A stretch of 64,000 bases of DNA from Charina bottae (Eukaryota > Chordata > Lepidosauria > Squamata > Charinaidae), in contig JALMGJ010000005.1 in assembly GCA_023362775.1 (NCBI GenBank), positions 70,672,963-70,736,962 on the forward strand. Direction: 5' to 3'. The notes beneath the pieces are model-generated. The model ran no database searches. It saw only the letters and a list, made by a program, of their open reading frames with translations, and had not been told where the DNA came from. Both the position numbers and the translations under genes were made by a program. The stretch's first letter is position 1, and each line of letters opens with the position of its first letter. Positions 34,125-46,143 of this stretch are shown one piece after another.

Positions 34125-35185
34125 GCTTCTACATTTTGGTGACTTGATCAACATTTTGCCAAGATTGTCTGGCAGGAACTGCTACTTCGGGTTCTTGTAA
34201 GTTCATGCTTCTGTCCATTAGTGATAATATCTAATTATCTTGTCTTCTCTCATCCTCTTTTTTGATTGCCTTCCATTTTTCCATGGTTCTCTTTAATGGC
34301 TCTTGCCTTTCCCAAATGTTTCTAGTGAGCACTCTGGTTTTACTTCATCTGGTCTGAATGCTGAATCTTTGGGGGGGCCTCAGAAGATTGAAGTCTGTTA
34401 CTCCTTCAACTTCTTCTTTGCTATTTGCACTTGATTAGCACTGCTGTTGACATAATCTTAGTTGTTGTCTCCTCTTTTAATACTGAGTGGCAAACCAGCT
34501 TTTGCACTGCCTTTTTATTACTTTCAACAAGAGAATCAGTAAGTCTTCCTTGTTTCCAGCCATCACAGAGGTTATCATTAGCATATCTGATGTTGTTGAT
34601 TCAAGTTCAATTCCAGATTCTATTTCTTCCAGTACAGTACTTCTCATGATATATTCTATTTGTGTCAAATAAATACGGGGACAGTATACAACCCTGCAAA
34701 CTCCTTTCCCAATTTTGATTCATTTAGTTGGTTAATATTCTGTTCTAACTGCTTCTCTTGGTCATCATAAATATTCTTCTATAGGCAGGTAGCATGGTGC
34801 ATTTTTTAAAGGCCTATTCACAATTTGTTGTGGTCTGTGTAATCAAATGTCTCTATATAATCCATCAAGCAAAACTAGATGTTCTTTTGGAACTCTCTTG
34901 CCTTTTTCATTATCCACTGGTGATTAGCACTGTGATCTTGGGTGCCCCTCTCTCTTCTGAACCCGACTTGTATATCTCACCGTTCCTGTTTCACATATTG
35001 TTGAAGTCTGGATTGCAAAATCTTGAGCATTAACTTATTAGCATGTCAGATAAATGCAACAGTTTAGTAATTTAAAAATTATTTAGAACTGCGCTTTTTT
35101 GGTATTGGAACATAAATTGATCCTTTCCAGTTCATTGGACACTACTGGGTTTTCTATACCAGCTTACAAACCACAAAGAGCACTA
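34125..35185 (-). mobile_element. Ancient diverged RTE (BovB-related) LINE relic
   Basis: Line-by-line parallels with the minus-strand BovB at 20788-24009 are visible but heavily mutated: 'caaaccagcttttgcact', 'catatctgatgttgttgatt', 'ctcatgatatattct', 'caaactcctttcccaattttg', 'cacaatttgttgtggtctg', 'ttgaagtctggattgcaaaatcttgag'. Order and orientation are the same, covering the RT and post-RT part. All frames are broken. It sits in the last IDE intron and is much older than either BovB copy. Confidence 0.8.
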
Positions 35186-35456
35186 TTCCTGCCAAAAGTG
35201 CTTAGAACTTTTTATGAACAATTTATTTCCAACTGAAAAAGCCCCTCCTTTCTTAGTGATTTGAACAGAAAGTAAGAAGACAAAACAAAATGTAGTTAAG
35301 GCACACTTGTTCCTTGGAAGATAGAATGCAGTTGTGTACATCAACTGAGCAGGCTGAAATTTGTAAGTAAACATGCAGAAGACCAGGCTCATGTGTAAGA
35401 TAGTAATCAATCGGGCATTGCTCTTTTAGAAATAGTTATGAAAATATCCTTTTTAC

Positions 35457-35524
35457 CTGTGGCAGTGGTGGTGCTGGTGTTAGACTTACATCATTTTGGC
35501 ATGGAAACTCTCCTACAACAGGAC
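35457..35524 (-). CDS. IDE: IDE exon 24
   Basis: 68 nt. It completes a Cys codon split with exon 23 (T|GT), then encodes PVVGEFPCQNDVSLTPAPPL and PQ, matching human residues 966-988. The two cysteines are equivalent to Cys966 and Cys974. The linker is Pro-rich and more divergent than the flanking exons, as in other vertebrates. The acceptor is cttaaatag and the donor is ccacag|gtaaaa. Confidence 0.95.
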
Positions 35525-36313
35525 CTATTTAAGAATAGTAACAAAATATTTTTAAGACTAATAATGAACTCCATACACATACTGTATATTAAAAGGACAA
35601 AAGAAATGAGTTGCTTCCTTGGACTGCTTGGAAATCAGCAGATTTCTCTCATAATAATAGTTGCAAAGGATGGTTGCCTGCTTAAACTCCTATATACAGC
35701 TGTCTGAGGGCAAGGTATAATACAGCAGAGTATCTTTCAAAAGGAGACAAATAAGGATTGTATTATTGTTCCATTTATTCAACAGTTATACATCTAGTTA
35801 AGGAGGAATAGCATCTCCCAAAATTATGGGAGATAATGCAATACTGTTACATATAAGATGATACAATTGTTTTATCACAGACTAACGTATGGCTGGTAGC
35901 TATGTAAGTCTAAGGGAGCACTAAAAGCACTGGCCCACTTATGAAGTGATCAGTCACTACAGATCAACTTTGAGAAAACAAAAATTAAAAAGCTGTCCTG
36001 AGGCATTAAGAGGCTTTAAGCAGGTGGTCTGCTTCAAATAGTTAGGTGTTGTCTTCCAGTCCACAGGAAGTTCTTATTACTCATGCTTAATTAAAATCCT
36101 CCCAAAGCTCATCATCTATTCGAGAGATGCAGAATACAGCAGCTCTAACGTTATTTGAAGCCAAGGCACAACTCCTCTACAGCTAATACCATGCATCACT
36201 TTTGCTAAATTTGAGGTGCTTTAATCCAAATTTCTAAGCTGTCCCAGATTCTCAGTATACTCCTAATATGGCACTCCACATAGACATAGGACTGAATAAG
36301 GTAGACACTAGGG

Positions 36314-36576
36314 CAGTGCTTTCCAAACTCCCGCTGTTGGCGACACACCAAAGGCGGCGCCGCGGGGGCGCGCGTGGTGGTGTGTGCGGCGGCAGCGGCG
36401 TGCACGGCAGCCTCGTGTTTTGTGCTAAAACCCGGAAGCGCTGATGGCGCGCCGCTGCGTGCGCCACCACCATCACCATGCGAGCCGCCACAGGGGCGGT
36501 GGCGACGCACCATCAGCACTTCCAGGTTTTGTCACGACACACTAATGTGTCATGACACACAGTTTGGAAAGCTATG
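36314..36576. mobile_element. hAT MITE of the 'gctttccaaa' family
   Basis: Starts cagtgctttccaaactc, ends acacagtttggaaagctatg, and is flanked by cactaggg at 36306-36313 and 36577-36584. The interior is very CpG- and GC-rich, in contrast to the AT-rich intron. Confidence 0.9.
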
Positions 36577-37259
36577 CACTAGGGTGTAGATAAGCAGTGT
36601 CAATTATTGGCTAAAATTAAATTTCTTATCACAAGTCCTTCACTACTGAACTTCCTAGCAATGGGGTACTGTTGACAATACAGTGCTTGGATATTTCCCT
36701 CAGCTGTTGCTGGCTTTGAGTTATGAACAGATCATGGCTAAACTTAAATAAAAGATTTTGGACATGAAATCCCAAACTTAATTTCTACAAAGGTAGAACT
36801 GGGAACCTCTAGAAAACTGTTTTCATCCAGCAACTCACAAATATGCTAGGGCATTCATGCTAGTAATTTGACTTCATACCATGAGCACTTTTCAATCACT
36901 GTTGAATCACTGGTATGTCCTATTCTATTTTGACTTGTATTGAAACTCCTCTATCAGCACTCTGCAGGATTTACCACTAATAATATACTTAGTTACAACA
37001 GATCACAGCTGATCTAACTTGGGCAGTGGTAATTTTGTAACTAGAGAATTTTATTATATTTGGTTGCTTCAGTATTGGTCAATAATTTGTTTGTGTCATT
37101 CATGTAAATTAATGAATACATTTGTATCCGTCCACTAAAGGTAATAAAAATCCTTCCAGAACTTAGTTTTGCAGCATATTTGCTCTGCACTACAACAGTC
37201 TTTATGGGCCAACTTGAACAAAAGTTATTTGCGAGGAAATATATGCATCTGGTACTTAC

Positions 37260-37332
37260 AGGAATCCATTTCCCTTGCTAGTACATGGACTGATATTTTG
37301 TGCCTTCTTTGGGCATCTACTGCCAACATTCC
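37260..37332 (-). CDS. IDE: IDE exon 23
   Basis: 73 nt encoding [20 protein letters not shown] and EMDS plus the first base of a Cys codon, equivalent to human residues 942-966. The first codon reads GGA (Gly) where mammals have Glu. The preceding exon ends in phase 0 with AAG, and the only nearby acceptor is gtgtag at the exon edge, so the substitution appears real rather than a mis-set border. The donor is attcct|gtaagt. Confidence 0.93.
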
Positions 37333-37479
37333 CTACACATAAATAAATCAGAGTTAGTTATTCCAATAAAAGCAAGAAAAATTTCCATTTCCATCTTTGC
37401 AACACGAAGAAGTCATTCAAACTTTCCTGAGCTAAACAGACTACACCATGCAGCAAGGGATATTTGTAAAATATTAATG

Positions 37480-38265
37480 CTAAATCAAATCAAATTAAAT
37501 TTATTTGACTACGGTCAATGACCAGCCAGGTAAAAAAGAAAAAGAAATAATGACCGAATACAACTAAAACAGTATAACAGTAATATAAAACCTAAAAAAA
37601 AATAGGCTTAAAACCAGAGCAAGGGAGAAATTGAATAAAATAATAATGTATAAAATACATTATTATAAAATAAAATAATAATAAAATATTCTCTTCGTTT
37701 GAATAAAGTAACAATGCAAAACATAAGATAAAATAGAAATAGGATAAAATAGAAATACAATAAAATAATTGAGTGAAGAGGCTTCATTATATCATCACTC
37801 CAAGATTAGGACGTCTTATGTCTTCCTGTGGAAATTGCTGCAGAGAGAAACTTAGCAATTCTACTGCTGATGGTGGGGTTCTGGTCTGCGAGTAGGACAC
37901 AGACAGCCTCTCCCTCATTAAAGGGAGAGCTTTTGTCAAGGAGTGGCAAAGGTATTTCTGCATGTACACTGGTGTAAAAAAGGACAATGGAAAAATACAT
38001 GCGAAAGGGCCTCAGGTTCATTCTGACCTCAAGGACAGCATCTCTTGGTGAATGGGTCCTATTGTGCCTCCCATCAAGTACTGCCGAGTGTAAGAGGTTG
38101 AAGTGAGCCAAGAAATGGCTCTACACTGCGCTGGACAAATAAGGTTAAATAAAGAGTTTGCCAGTATAAAATTAGGATGCTGTATGAAAATACAGTCACC
38201 CAGGGTAGATGTGACAGATTTGGCCACCTTACTGCAGACATTCCAATCTGTCATGGACTGAAACA
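37480..38265 (-). mobile_element. LINE-like retroelement fragment of uncertain family
   Basis: Minus-strand frames 38018-38254 and 37806-38111 overlap and together read like a decayed polymerase C-terminal region (e.g. VSVHAEIPLPLLD-type and LADQNPTISSRIAKFLSAA). They are followed by an A/T-rich 3' side containing 'aatttatttgactacggtca' and repeated 'ataaaataataa'. The LADQNP...VAKF-type ending resembles one common in squamate LINEs, but I cannot name the family. Confidence 0.4.
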
Positions 38266-38353
38266 GGATTGTATTCTAGCCCCCTCTTGACTATTATCTA
38301 TGTGAGTTCAGTGGTAGCTGCCTTAACCAAAAAGAAATTCCAATCTCCTAAAC

Positions 38354-39111
38354 CAGGGCTTTCCAAAGTTTTCCCGTGGCGACACACCAACCGCCATTGG
38401 TGTGTTGCCGCGGGAAAACCCGGAAGTGCCACCGTTGCGGCAGCGCGCAAAAACCCGGAAGCGCTGCTGCCGCTTTCAGTTTTTGTGCGCTGCCGTTGGT
38501 GTGTCGCCGCGGGAAAACCCGGAAGCGCTGCCGTTGTGGCAAGAACCCGGAAGCGCTGCTGCCGCTTTGTTTTTGTGCGCTGCCGTTGGTGTGTCGCCGC
38601 GGGAAAACCCGGAAGCGCTGCCGTTGTGGCAAGAACCCGGAAGCGCTGCTGCCGCTTTGTTTTTGTGCGCTGCCGTTGGTGTGTCGCCGCGGGAAAACCC
38701 GGAAGCGCTGCCGTTGTGGCAAGAACCCGGAAGTGCTGCTGCCGCTTTCAGTTTTTGCGCACCGCCGTGGCTGCGGCGCTTTCGGATTTTCGCGCGCCGC
38801 CATTGGTGTGTCGCCGCGCAAAAACCCGGAAGCGCTGCTGCTGCTTTCAGTTTTTGTGCGCTGCCGTTGGTGTGTCGCCGCGGGAAAACCCGGAAGCGCT
38901 GCCGTTGTGGCAGCGCGCAAAAACCTGGAAGCGCTGCTGCCGCTTTCAGTTTTTGCGCACCGCCGTGGCTGCGGCGCTTTTGGATTTTCGCGCGCCGCCA
39001 TTGGTGTGTCGCCGTGGGAAAACCCGGAAAACTTCCGGGTTTTGACGTGACACATCTGGGCCCCGCAGGTGACACACTTTTCTGTCGCGACACAAAGTTT
39101 GGAAAGCTCTG
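38354..39111. mobile_element. hAT MITE expanded by 90-bp GC-rich tandem repeats
   Basis: Ends cagggctttccaaagtttt and aagtttggaaagctctg, with flanks tcctaaac at 38346-38353 and 39112-39119 (perfect 8-bp duplication). The core contains repeats starting ggaagcgctgccgttgtggc at 38521, 38611 and 38701 (period 90), plus more distant related units. At 758 bp it is roughly three times the length of its relatives. Because the period is a multiple of three, long Arg/Cys/Pro-rich frames stay open in several frames on both strands. These are not genes. Confidence 0.93.
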
Positions 39112-39119
39112 TCCTAAAC

Positions 39120-41182
39120 TCAATGACAGGCATTCAGCTATAATATGATGATGGTCGAGAAATTCTTTTGCTCACAGGAAAAGTCTGTGGGCCATGATGG
39201 AATTCTATAAGGAGGGAGGGCTTACAATCAATCACTCTTAAAACCAAAATTATGGTTTTCTTGGGAAGACTTAGTTGCTACAAACACCAATGGCTAATTT
39301 GAAATCATAAAATTCAACAGGTTTTATCTTTTAAATTGGCATAAGCTTGGTGGGAACAAATTAGAAGCATTTCTGCCAAAACCCACAACAGTGCCCACGC
39401 AATTTTGGGCTTTTTTCACTCCAAAGGGGGTAGATGCATACATGCCACCATTAAGCTTTTTAAGGCCAAAAACAAATACTGCATAGTGCACAGATATGCA
39501 CCTACAATGATTTAAATCCCTTAGACATGGTGCAGTTTAATTTCTTACAAGCACCGTTCCACATCCCGTGCTGTGTTTCAAATGCTTTAATCTTCAAGGA
39601 AGCTGGTATAATTTCACTGGAGTCTGTGCTTGCAGACTCTCTTAGTGGCTTAAGCCCCTGTTTTCTAACAGCTCACTGGCCCCATTAATTACCCTTCATG
39701 GCTTTTCATCAAGGTGGAAAGAAAAAAATCTCAGCTGACCTACTCTCTGCTGCCCCTAGGTTTAGAGACAGCTAAAGTGAAATCCATTGAAGTCTTTGAC
39801 TTTGCACAACAGATGATCTGGGTGCTACCATTAATGCTAACGGGAACAAGTAGCTATGTACATGGCAAAAGATAATCACTGCTGCTGCTGTAACAGGTAT
39901 ATTTAGCTAAACTCATGGTACAGCTTAATTTTTCATAATCAAGGCTAACTCTTCCCTCTTTCTTCAGTACAGCTCCTCTACTAGGAAGACAAATTCAGAT
40001 TCAACAAACATCACATGAATAAATGAAATTCAGAACAAGGTTAGTAAGTGAGCTACAAGATGAACTGTTACAAGAACTAATAACCTTTCTCAGCTTGCTT
40101 GAAAAAACAGGCACCAGCACTTAGGAGCAGTATTAAAATATACGGCAAAAAGTCAATCTAGCTTGCATCTCATTAGAAGCTTCATTAAGTGATTTAGCTG
40201 GAAAGGGAGTAAATCAGAATTCTCCACAACTGTAATCAGATAATTTAACTAAACACACATTTTAATTAACTTTTTTTTACTCTGGCAATTACAAGTCTAC
40301 TGGAATGAATAGTATACTGTATCTTTATGTTTTATTAGCACTGCTTCAAATGACATGAGCATTCATAATTTAAAGCAATTATTGCAAAGGTTTCTCCATT
40401 CCTAAGACAAGAAAGAAAAATTCATTGCAAACTCCTGTTAACTGCAATTCCCCCCCCCAAATTGCATAGCCAGAGGTCCAGTAATACATCTGAATAAAAA
40501 TGGCCTATAAAAAGAAGACACAAATGACCTTGATTCTCTTTAGAACATTAACCCACAATTAATTATCACATTAATAACTACTGTTTTTATTTTCACAGGA
40601 TAGATACTATAGCAACCTCTGCAAATCACAAAAACAGGCAAAATGAAAATAATTTCCATGTCACCTTCAGATCAAATTATTCTGTCAAATCTTTCTTTGG
40701 AAAACACATTCTGAATATACCAAACACATTATGTCATCCAATATTGATTTCTTTCCTGAATAGTTGACCTTTTAGCAGAATCCTCATTGGTTGCTGAAGA
40801 TCTTGAAAGAAGCAGCATTTAAAGCATTTATTAAGGATCTTATCTATTAACTTGGAAACTGTAAGTATCTGAATGGCAAGTATTGAGTCATGTCAAGTGT
40901 GGAATTAATTTTTTGGTGTTGGGTGTTTCCTAGATATATTTCTGTTTACAAGTCATTTTTTATTTTATGTGTTGTATGTTTCCCTTATCCAATGATGAAA
41001 GCAATGAAGATATGTTAATATACTCTGTTACACGGGGTATTTAGAAGAATTTGCAAACCAATTATTTTTTCATCCATATGATCTTAAATTATCACAATCT
41101 TTATAAAACTATCAAATACATTACCTTAGTATTACAAAAATCTCTTTTAATAATAATTGAACCAGAACCTGGATCAACTTAC
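39120..41182. other. IDE intron 22, right part
   Basis: No recognised repeat. The part 39590-39760 and that around 40140-40270 look non-repetitive and possibly conserved. AT-rich elsewhere. Confidence 0.4.
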
Positions 41183-41244
41183 CTTATAAAAATGCAGTAT
41201 ATCATCCTTAGTTAGGGTTTTGAGATATGCCACTTCAATGTTAT
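41183..41244 (-). CDS. IDE: IDE exon 22
   Basis: 62 nt. It completes the split Asp codon (G|AT), then NIEVAYLKTLTKDDILHFYK, equivalent to human residues 921-941. The acceptor is ttgcccag and the donor is tataag|gtaagt in phase 0. Conserved except for a few conservative changes in the helical segment. Confidence 0.95.
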
Positions 41245-41516
41245 CTGGGCAACAAAGTTAATAAATTAAGTATGCACAAAGTATGCAAGCTTGGTGTACA
41301 TACAGTGTTTGCAGTCCTTAACCATGGCTAACAAATCTGTATGTCAACTTGAAGACGTATTTTTTAAAATCTTGTAACGTGAAAATGAGTATGGCAGCAC
41401 CATCCTCTTTCACAAACGTAAACATCATCTATTGCACCAGTAATAAATAATGGGCTACAAGGAGTCGTAAGATCATTCTTTCAGATATAGAATGTGACCC
41501 AACTGACCTGAATCAC

Positions 41517-41890
41517 ATACGAGGAGTCCTGCTGGATCAGGGCACAGGCCCATCCAGTCCAGCATTCTGAGTCCCACAGCACCAGCTGCTTGCAGTTGGA
41601 CCAGAGAGCTGCAGCCTCCTTTCGTTGTTGCTCCCCAGCTACATACAGTATTTAAGGCATGCTCCCCAGGATTCAGAAGCCATCAAAATGTGCAGCCCGG
41701 AGCGCCTGTTCCTTCAGGGACCTGTCAATTCCCTGTCCCGTCTCTCTCTACCTTTCGTTCCACACTAAAGAGCCCCAACTGCTGTTTGGGAGCTGCTCCA
41801 GCCCTCTAATCATTCCAGCTACCCTTTCTTGCATGATTTCTGCAATACGTACGTTTAAAGGTATCGGGGCCAGAATTTACGCAATATTCC
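41517..41890 (+). repeat. Interspersed repeat, family uncertain
   Basis: Contains 'gagtcctgctggatcaggg' and 'ggcccatccagtccagcatt', a phrase seen in many sauropsid genomes as part of a dispersed repeat. The right part (41640-41890) is less certain. Short open frames in it are not coding. Confidence 0.5.
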
Positions 41891-42061
41891 AAGGGTAAAA
41901 TATTCTACAAATACCAATAGGCAACATTCCAGTGTTGAGATTGGCACTAATTTTAAAAGTATAATAGGAGTTATTTTTATCATGGAAGGCGGGAATTTTA
42001 GTTGATCTCAACTGTTATTTTTGTTTCCAATTGGCTCATAGTAGGCTCATTGTTTTCTTAC

Positions 42062-42334
42062 CTCTATCAAAGTTATATTGTTGGGAAATTATTTCTCTCC
42101 AATATTTTGCACACTCAGCAGACAGTTTCTTTGGTTTGTCAAGGCGGCGAATTGCTAAAGCCTGGATATGTTTCTGGAAAGCTTCTTCTGGCATATCTTC
42201 TATGGATTTCTCCATGGTTTTTAAAAAGGCTTCAACCCTGCTCTCTAAGTAGTGTGGTGGCTTTTCTGATTGGATGATGAACCGCAGACCTTGGATACCA
42301 TTAGCCCTCCGTGGACCACTGAACACAATGTAAC
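42062..42334 (-). CDS. IDE: IDE exon 21
   Basis: 273 nt, the longest IDE exon here. It completes Gly830, then starts [20 protein letters not shown], runs through [15 protein letters not shown] and ends QQYNFDR, equivalent to human residues 830-921. It includes Tyr831, which with Arg824 supports the scissile bond from the C-terminal domain, the polyanion-binding Lys898/Lys899 (KPKKL) and Cys904. The acceptor is tcccccag and the donor is tagag|gtaaga. An Arg replaces human Gly after KYW. No disruption. Confidence 0.97.
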
Positions 42335-42632
42335 CTGGGGGAGGGGAGTCAGAATATTAGCAATTGTAATCTCTTACCAATTCTTTTCCCAAGAGAAAAA
42401 AGGCTTTAATTTCTTTTCTTGAATCCTGGCCTTTAATTTAATTTTAATTTAACATTTAATTTTAGCATGACTTTTTAAAAGAGTTATTGAAATCAACATA
42501 TTATCTTAAAATAATACAAACATAGAAAAAACAAGAACAAGGAAGTTTGGAGGTAAAATAATATGCCACTTTAGAAGACTGTTTTCCAGAACAACTGTTG
42601 ATTGCACGAGGATCTTCTGACTTACAATTAAT

Positions 42633-42993
42633 TAGGCTGACCATATTTCAGGATGGCAAAACAGGATGGGGTCTTATGTAATATTCCGTATTCATGAAAA
42701 AGACAGGGGTCCCTGCCCCCCCATCTGCGCGATTGGCTCCCACCTGCAAACCCCACCCCCGGTCCGTGTGATTGGTTCCCGCCTGCAAACCCCACCCCCG
42801 GTCCGCGCGATTGGCTCCCGCCTGCAAACCCCGCCCCCTGGTCCACGCTCCGGCTTGGATCCTCCTCCTGCGCCATTCCCGCTGGGTTTGAAAAATGGGA
42901 CAAAATTGAGATTTTTATGAAAACGACAGGACGGTTGGAAAATGCTTAAAAAATGGGACTGTCCAGTTCAAAACGGGACGTATGGTCAGCCTA
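42633..42993. mobile_element. hAT-type MITE (TAGGCTGACCATA ends)
   Basis: Terminal repeats taggctgaccata and tatggtcagccta are perfectly inverted. Flanks are caattaat at 42625-42632 and 42994-43001 (8 bp). The interior holds about three GC-rich units of ~42 bp around 'gattggctcccgcctgcaaa'. No coding capacity. A different family from the 'gctttccaaa' MITEs. Confidence 0.92.
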
Positions 42994-44514
42994 CAATTAA
43001 TGTTAAAAAATAAAATGAAAGGAGACCATACTTCCACAAATATCTTTTTGTGATTCAAGTTTCTGTTTTCTTATACTACAGGTTAATTTTTTGGGAGAGA
43101 CCCAACTTCTGTACCTCTGACATCCCATCTTGCCAGGTAAGATTTTCCATTATCTTCTAAGAGGATGCAACCAGTATTTGTGCTGTTTCAAGTTATTAAT
43201 GTTCGGTACATTAAAGGCTCTCTATTAACAAGGAAGAGAGCCATCGCACTACCAAATGTTACATTCTGACCAGTTAAAACAACCGTATCTAGGACTCAAG
43301 TTTTTTTTTTACAACTAAACAGGTAAGGCATATGCAGAAATGAAACAAATGTCTCAAAATCTTTTCAACACTGGATGGAACAGAAGACAACATTTAATGT
43401 AATTTGATGTTAAATGTCATCCACTGGTTTTAATCATGTTTCCTGCAAAGGAGATGAAGTTGTTTCTATTGACTGCTAATTTCAGGACTCTTTTTGCCGA
43501 GAACCAGATGAGAGAGATCACTATTCAAATAGATTTTAAACTTGAATATGTGCAAAAGTGAGCAGCCACTAACCATGTATACATTTCAAAAATGAAACCC
43601 TTAGGGCCTCGTTTGGAGTTATATAACATTCTTCAAATTTAGTTAGCCTCTTATTTTGATACTAAATATGACACAAGTGATTATATTTTAGACCAACTCA
43701 GAGATAGATCTAGGTTTGAATAAGATCTAAGAACAAGAGCTCCCCACCCCACAAGTGGGCTTTAAATTCTTGGCACTAATTGTCCAAACTCTTTGACATT
43801 AAGATATTTGAAGAGGAATTTCAGCCCTGAATGCTTCTGATTTTTTTTTGCTGTAAACACGTTGACATACACAGAATAGAATAAATTTATTATCTATCCC
43901 GAATCCTAATTATTTAATTATATAAAGGAAGAATATGCAGAATTTCAGGAATTAATGGGTTAATGAAAATCAGAATATTTGCATACCATTTAATCCTATG
44001 TTTATTGTGATTAATACAAAGATATTGTATTGTAGTCGGATTTCAGTTCATTTTTGCTAGGGAAATTGCAAAAAGGAAAGGCAGAAGGTTATCCCTGCTT
44101 AATGTCTTTCCACAAATCAACTGGTCTAGCACTCCTTACTATTGAGAATTGTGGGAATAGCATCATAGAAATATTCCAAGGTTTATATCATTTTTCCCAA
44201 AGCACATCCTTTAAGGCACTTTAAAAGATAATACCATTCATGTCAATGCTCTGTATTCATCCAAGAACAGAAGCACTACAGGAATGCCTGCTGTATTACA
44301 AGAATGAAAAACATCAAGTGCTTGTTTGAACCTATCATCTGCTGACCCAGTATGAATCTTGACTGTTTAACTGTTATGCAATTAGTAATAAAGTAATTGG
44401 TATTTCAAGCAAGAACTGAGGTGAAAATCTTATGGTCCTGTTTCAATAACACTACTGGCCCATAAGATTCCAGGAATTCTAGATTACCCCCAAGTTTAGG
44501 AATGACACTCACAT

Positions 44515-44640
44515 TTAGATATTTTAGATTTTTTAGATATTGTTTTTGTATTTTTTAAACTTCAATTGTTGTAACCCGCCCAGAGTCCCTTGCAAGGGAG
44601 ATGGGCGGGGAATAAATTGAAATAATAATAAAAAAATTTA
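44515..44640 (+). mobile_element. CR1-type 3' tail
   Basis: 'ttgtaacccgcccagagtcc' with the complementary half 'agggagatgggcgggg' forms the CR1 terminal hairpin, followed by 'aataaattgaaataataat'. The element upstream is not recognisable. Confidence 0.8.
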
Positions 44641-45167
44641 CATCAATAACCACTAGTTTCCCATACATACCAAAACAACCTAACTCTACATATACGGAAA
44701 TACATAGCCCTAGATAAATGCAGGAAGAAGCCTTTTCCTCTCTAAATCCAGCATAAATCCACAAGGGGAAGGCATGGGACTCCCGGGAGCAACCTATTAT
44801 ACAACTTCTAAAGCTTAATTCCGTCCTATTCAGAGTAATAGTACTTTTAAAACAGTTGACTTGACAAAAAGGAATACAGCAAACTAGTAGAAAGACTAAG
44901 AAGTAAAGACAACAAAAGACAAACATTACTGGAGGTAAGACTAGAGATCTTTATGCAGACAAGATGGCCATAAGTTATTGTCTCATATTTCTGGAAAAAC
45001 AATTAGTCACCAACATTGCCTTGAGGTGGAAAGGCAAACATCACAAACACTAGTTTCTTGAATTCTTCCTGAAGCTAGTATCCACTGAGGAGGGAAGCTC
45101 AACTATGAAATCTAGCAACATCAACTAACAAGAGGTATAATGCTCTTCATCATAACAAGCATTTTAC

Positions 45168-45480
45168 AACTGTGCTGTAGGCCCTGTATTGGCTACCAGT
45201 AGGCCTCCAAGTTCAATCCAATGCACTGATTATAACCTATAAAGTCTTTATGGGTGGCAGCTGGGTGCATGCAGGACTGCCTCCTCCAACTGGAATCAAC
45301 CCACCTGGTAAGATCATCCCAAGAGAAACTGCTGCTGGTCCCCCATTTTCATGAGTCGAAGAGGTGGAAACCTGCAAGCGTTGCTTCTCAGTGGCATTAC
45401 CTGGTTTGTGGAGCAGCTGCCACTAAAGATTTGGTTAGACCCCACATTGGCTGCCTTCTAGTTAAGGTGAATATGTAATT
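45168..45480 (+). mobile_element. CR1 LINE C-terminal coding remnant
   Basis: Translates in pieces as LYWLPVGLQVQSNALIITYK, VFMGG and later LVCGAAATKDLVRP, the order found at the end of CR1 polyproteins (compare FKALHGMGPGYLKDRL and APALWNNLPLEVR in 52324-52611). Broken by frame changes. Confidence 0.7.
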
Positions 45481-45930
45481 TTTCCAGAGGGCATTTTGGG
45501 TTCAATCTGTTATTACTAGTTATTAGTGTGTTTTATTTTTATTATGATACCTTACTGTTACTTTACTATGGGTATTTTAATTTACATTGGCTTTGGACAG
45601 ATTTTTTTAAATGTAAACTAATGCAAGACTGCTGTGAATCTGCCAATATGAGAATCTGATTAAAAAAGCATCTAGTGCAGAGGAATCTGGTTGGCTCCAT
45701 TTCTTCTACTTTTGTTGAGAACCAACCACAATCACATTTTAGCTTACAGTGTTGTGTGTTGCACAAATGCAGAAAAATCAGTTAAGTGAATAAACCGCAC
45801 AGCTCTAAATAGCTGATTACTAATCATTTGTTCTTTAACCATCTGTTCTCCTATAGGTGAAATTTTTAATGAAAAGTTGAAACAGTAAATTAGCTTATCA
45901 TAATTACTTTAATATATATATACTGATCTC

Positions 45931-45962
45931 GAGAGAGAGAGAGAGACACACACACACACACA
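45931..45962 (+). repeat. (ga)n(ca)n microsatellite
   Basis: 16 nt of ga units followed directly by 16 nt of ac units, 14 bp from the donor end of IDE exon 20. On the IDE strand it is (tg)n(tc)n just inside intron 20. Confidence 0.95.
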
Positions 45963-45975
45963 AGCAAAAGCTCAC

Positions 45976-46143
45976 CTAATTGTTCCTTAGTGCGCAGAGT
46001 ATTAAAGCAAGGCTCTGAGATAATCTGACAGAAGAGCTCCAAAAACATATTCTCCGAAGTGCTTTGCATATCTGTTTGATAATATATTTCTATCCCACAA
46101 TTATTATGAACTTCATTCCTCTGTTGATAGACGAACCATCCTC
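45976..46143 (-). CDS. IDE: IDE exon 20
   Basis: 168 nt encoding [20 protein letters not shown], then [20 protein letters not shown] and [15 protein letters not shown], between split Arg774 and Gly830. It includes the redox-sensitive cysteines equivalent to human Cys789, Cys812 and Cys819, and Arg824 of the substrate-positioning Arg824/Tyr831 pair. The acceptor is ttcttag and the donor is aattag|gtgagc. Identical to the human sequence throughout as far as I can tell, so under strong constraint. Confidence 0.97.

Noticed and set aside
38480..38740. Regularly spaced direct repeats resembling a CRISPR array
   Set aside because: Units are head-to-tail tandem copies without unique spacers, inside a hAT MITE in a vertebrate intron.
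38269..39148. Several overlapping frames of 215-261 codons on both strands, rich in Arg, Cys and Pro
   Set aside because: They are open in multiple frames because a 90-bp tandem repeat inside a MITE is a multiple of three. The composition is that of the repeat and no domain is visible.
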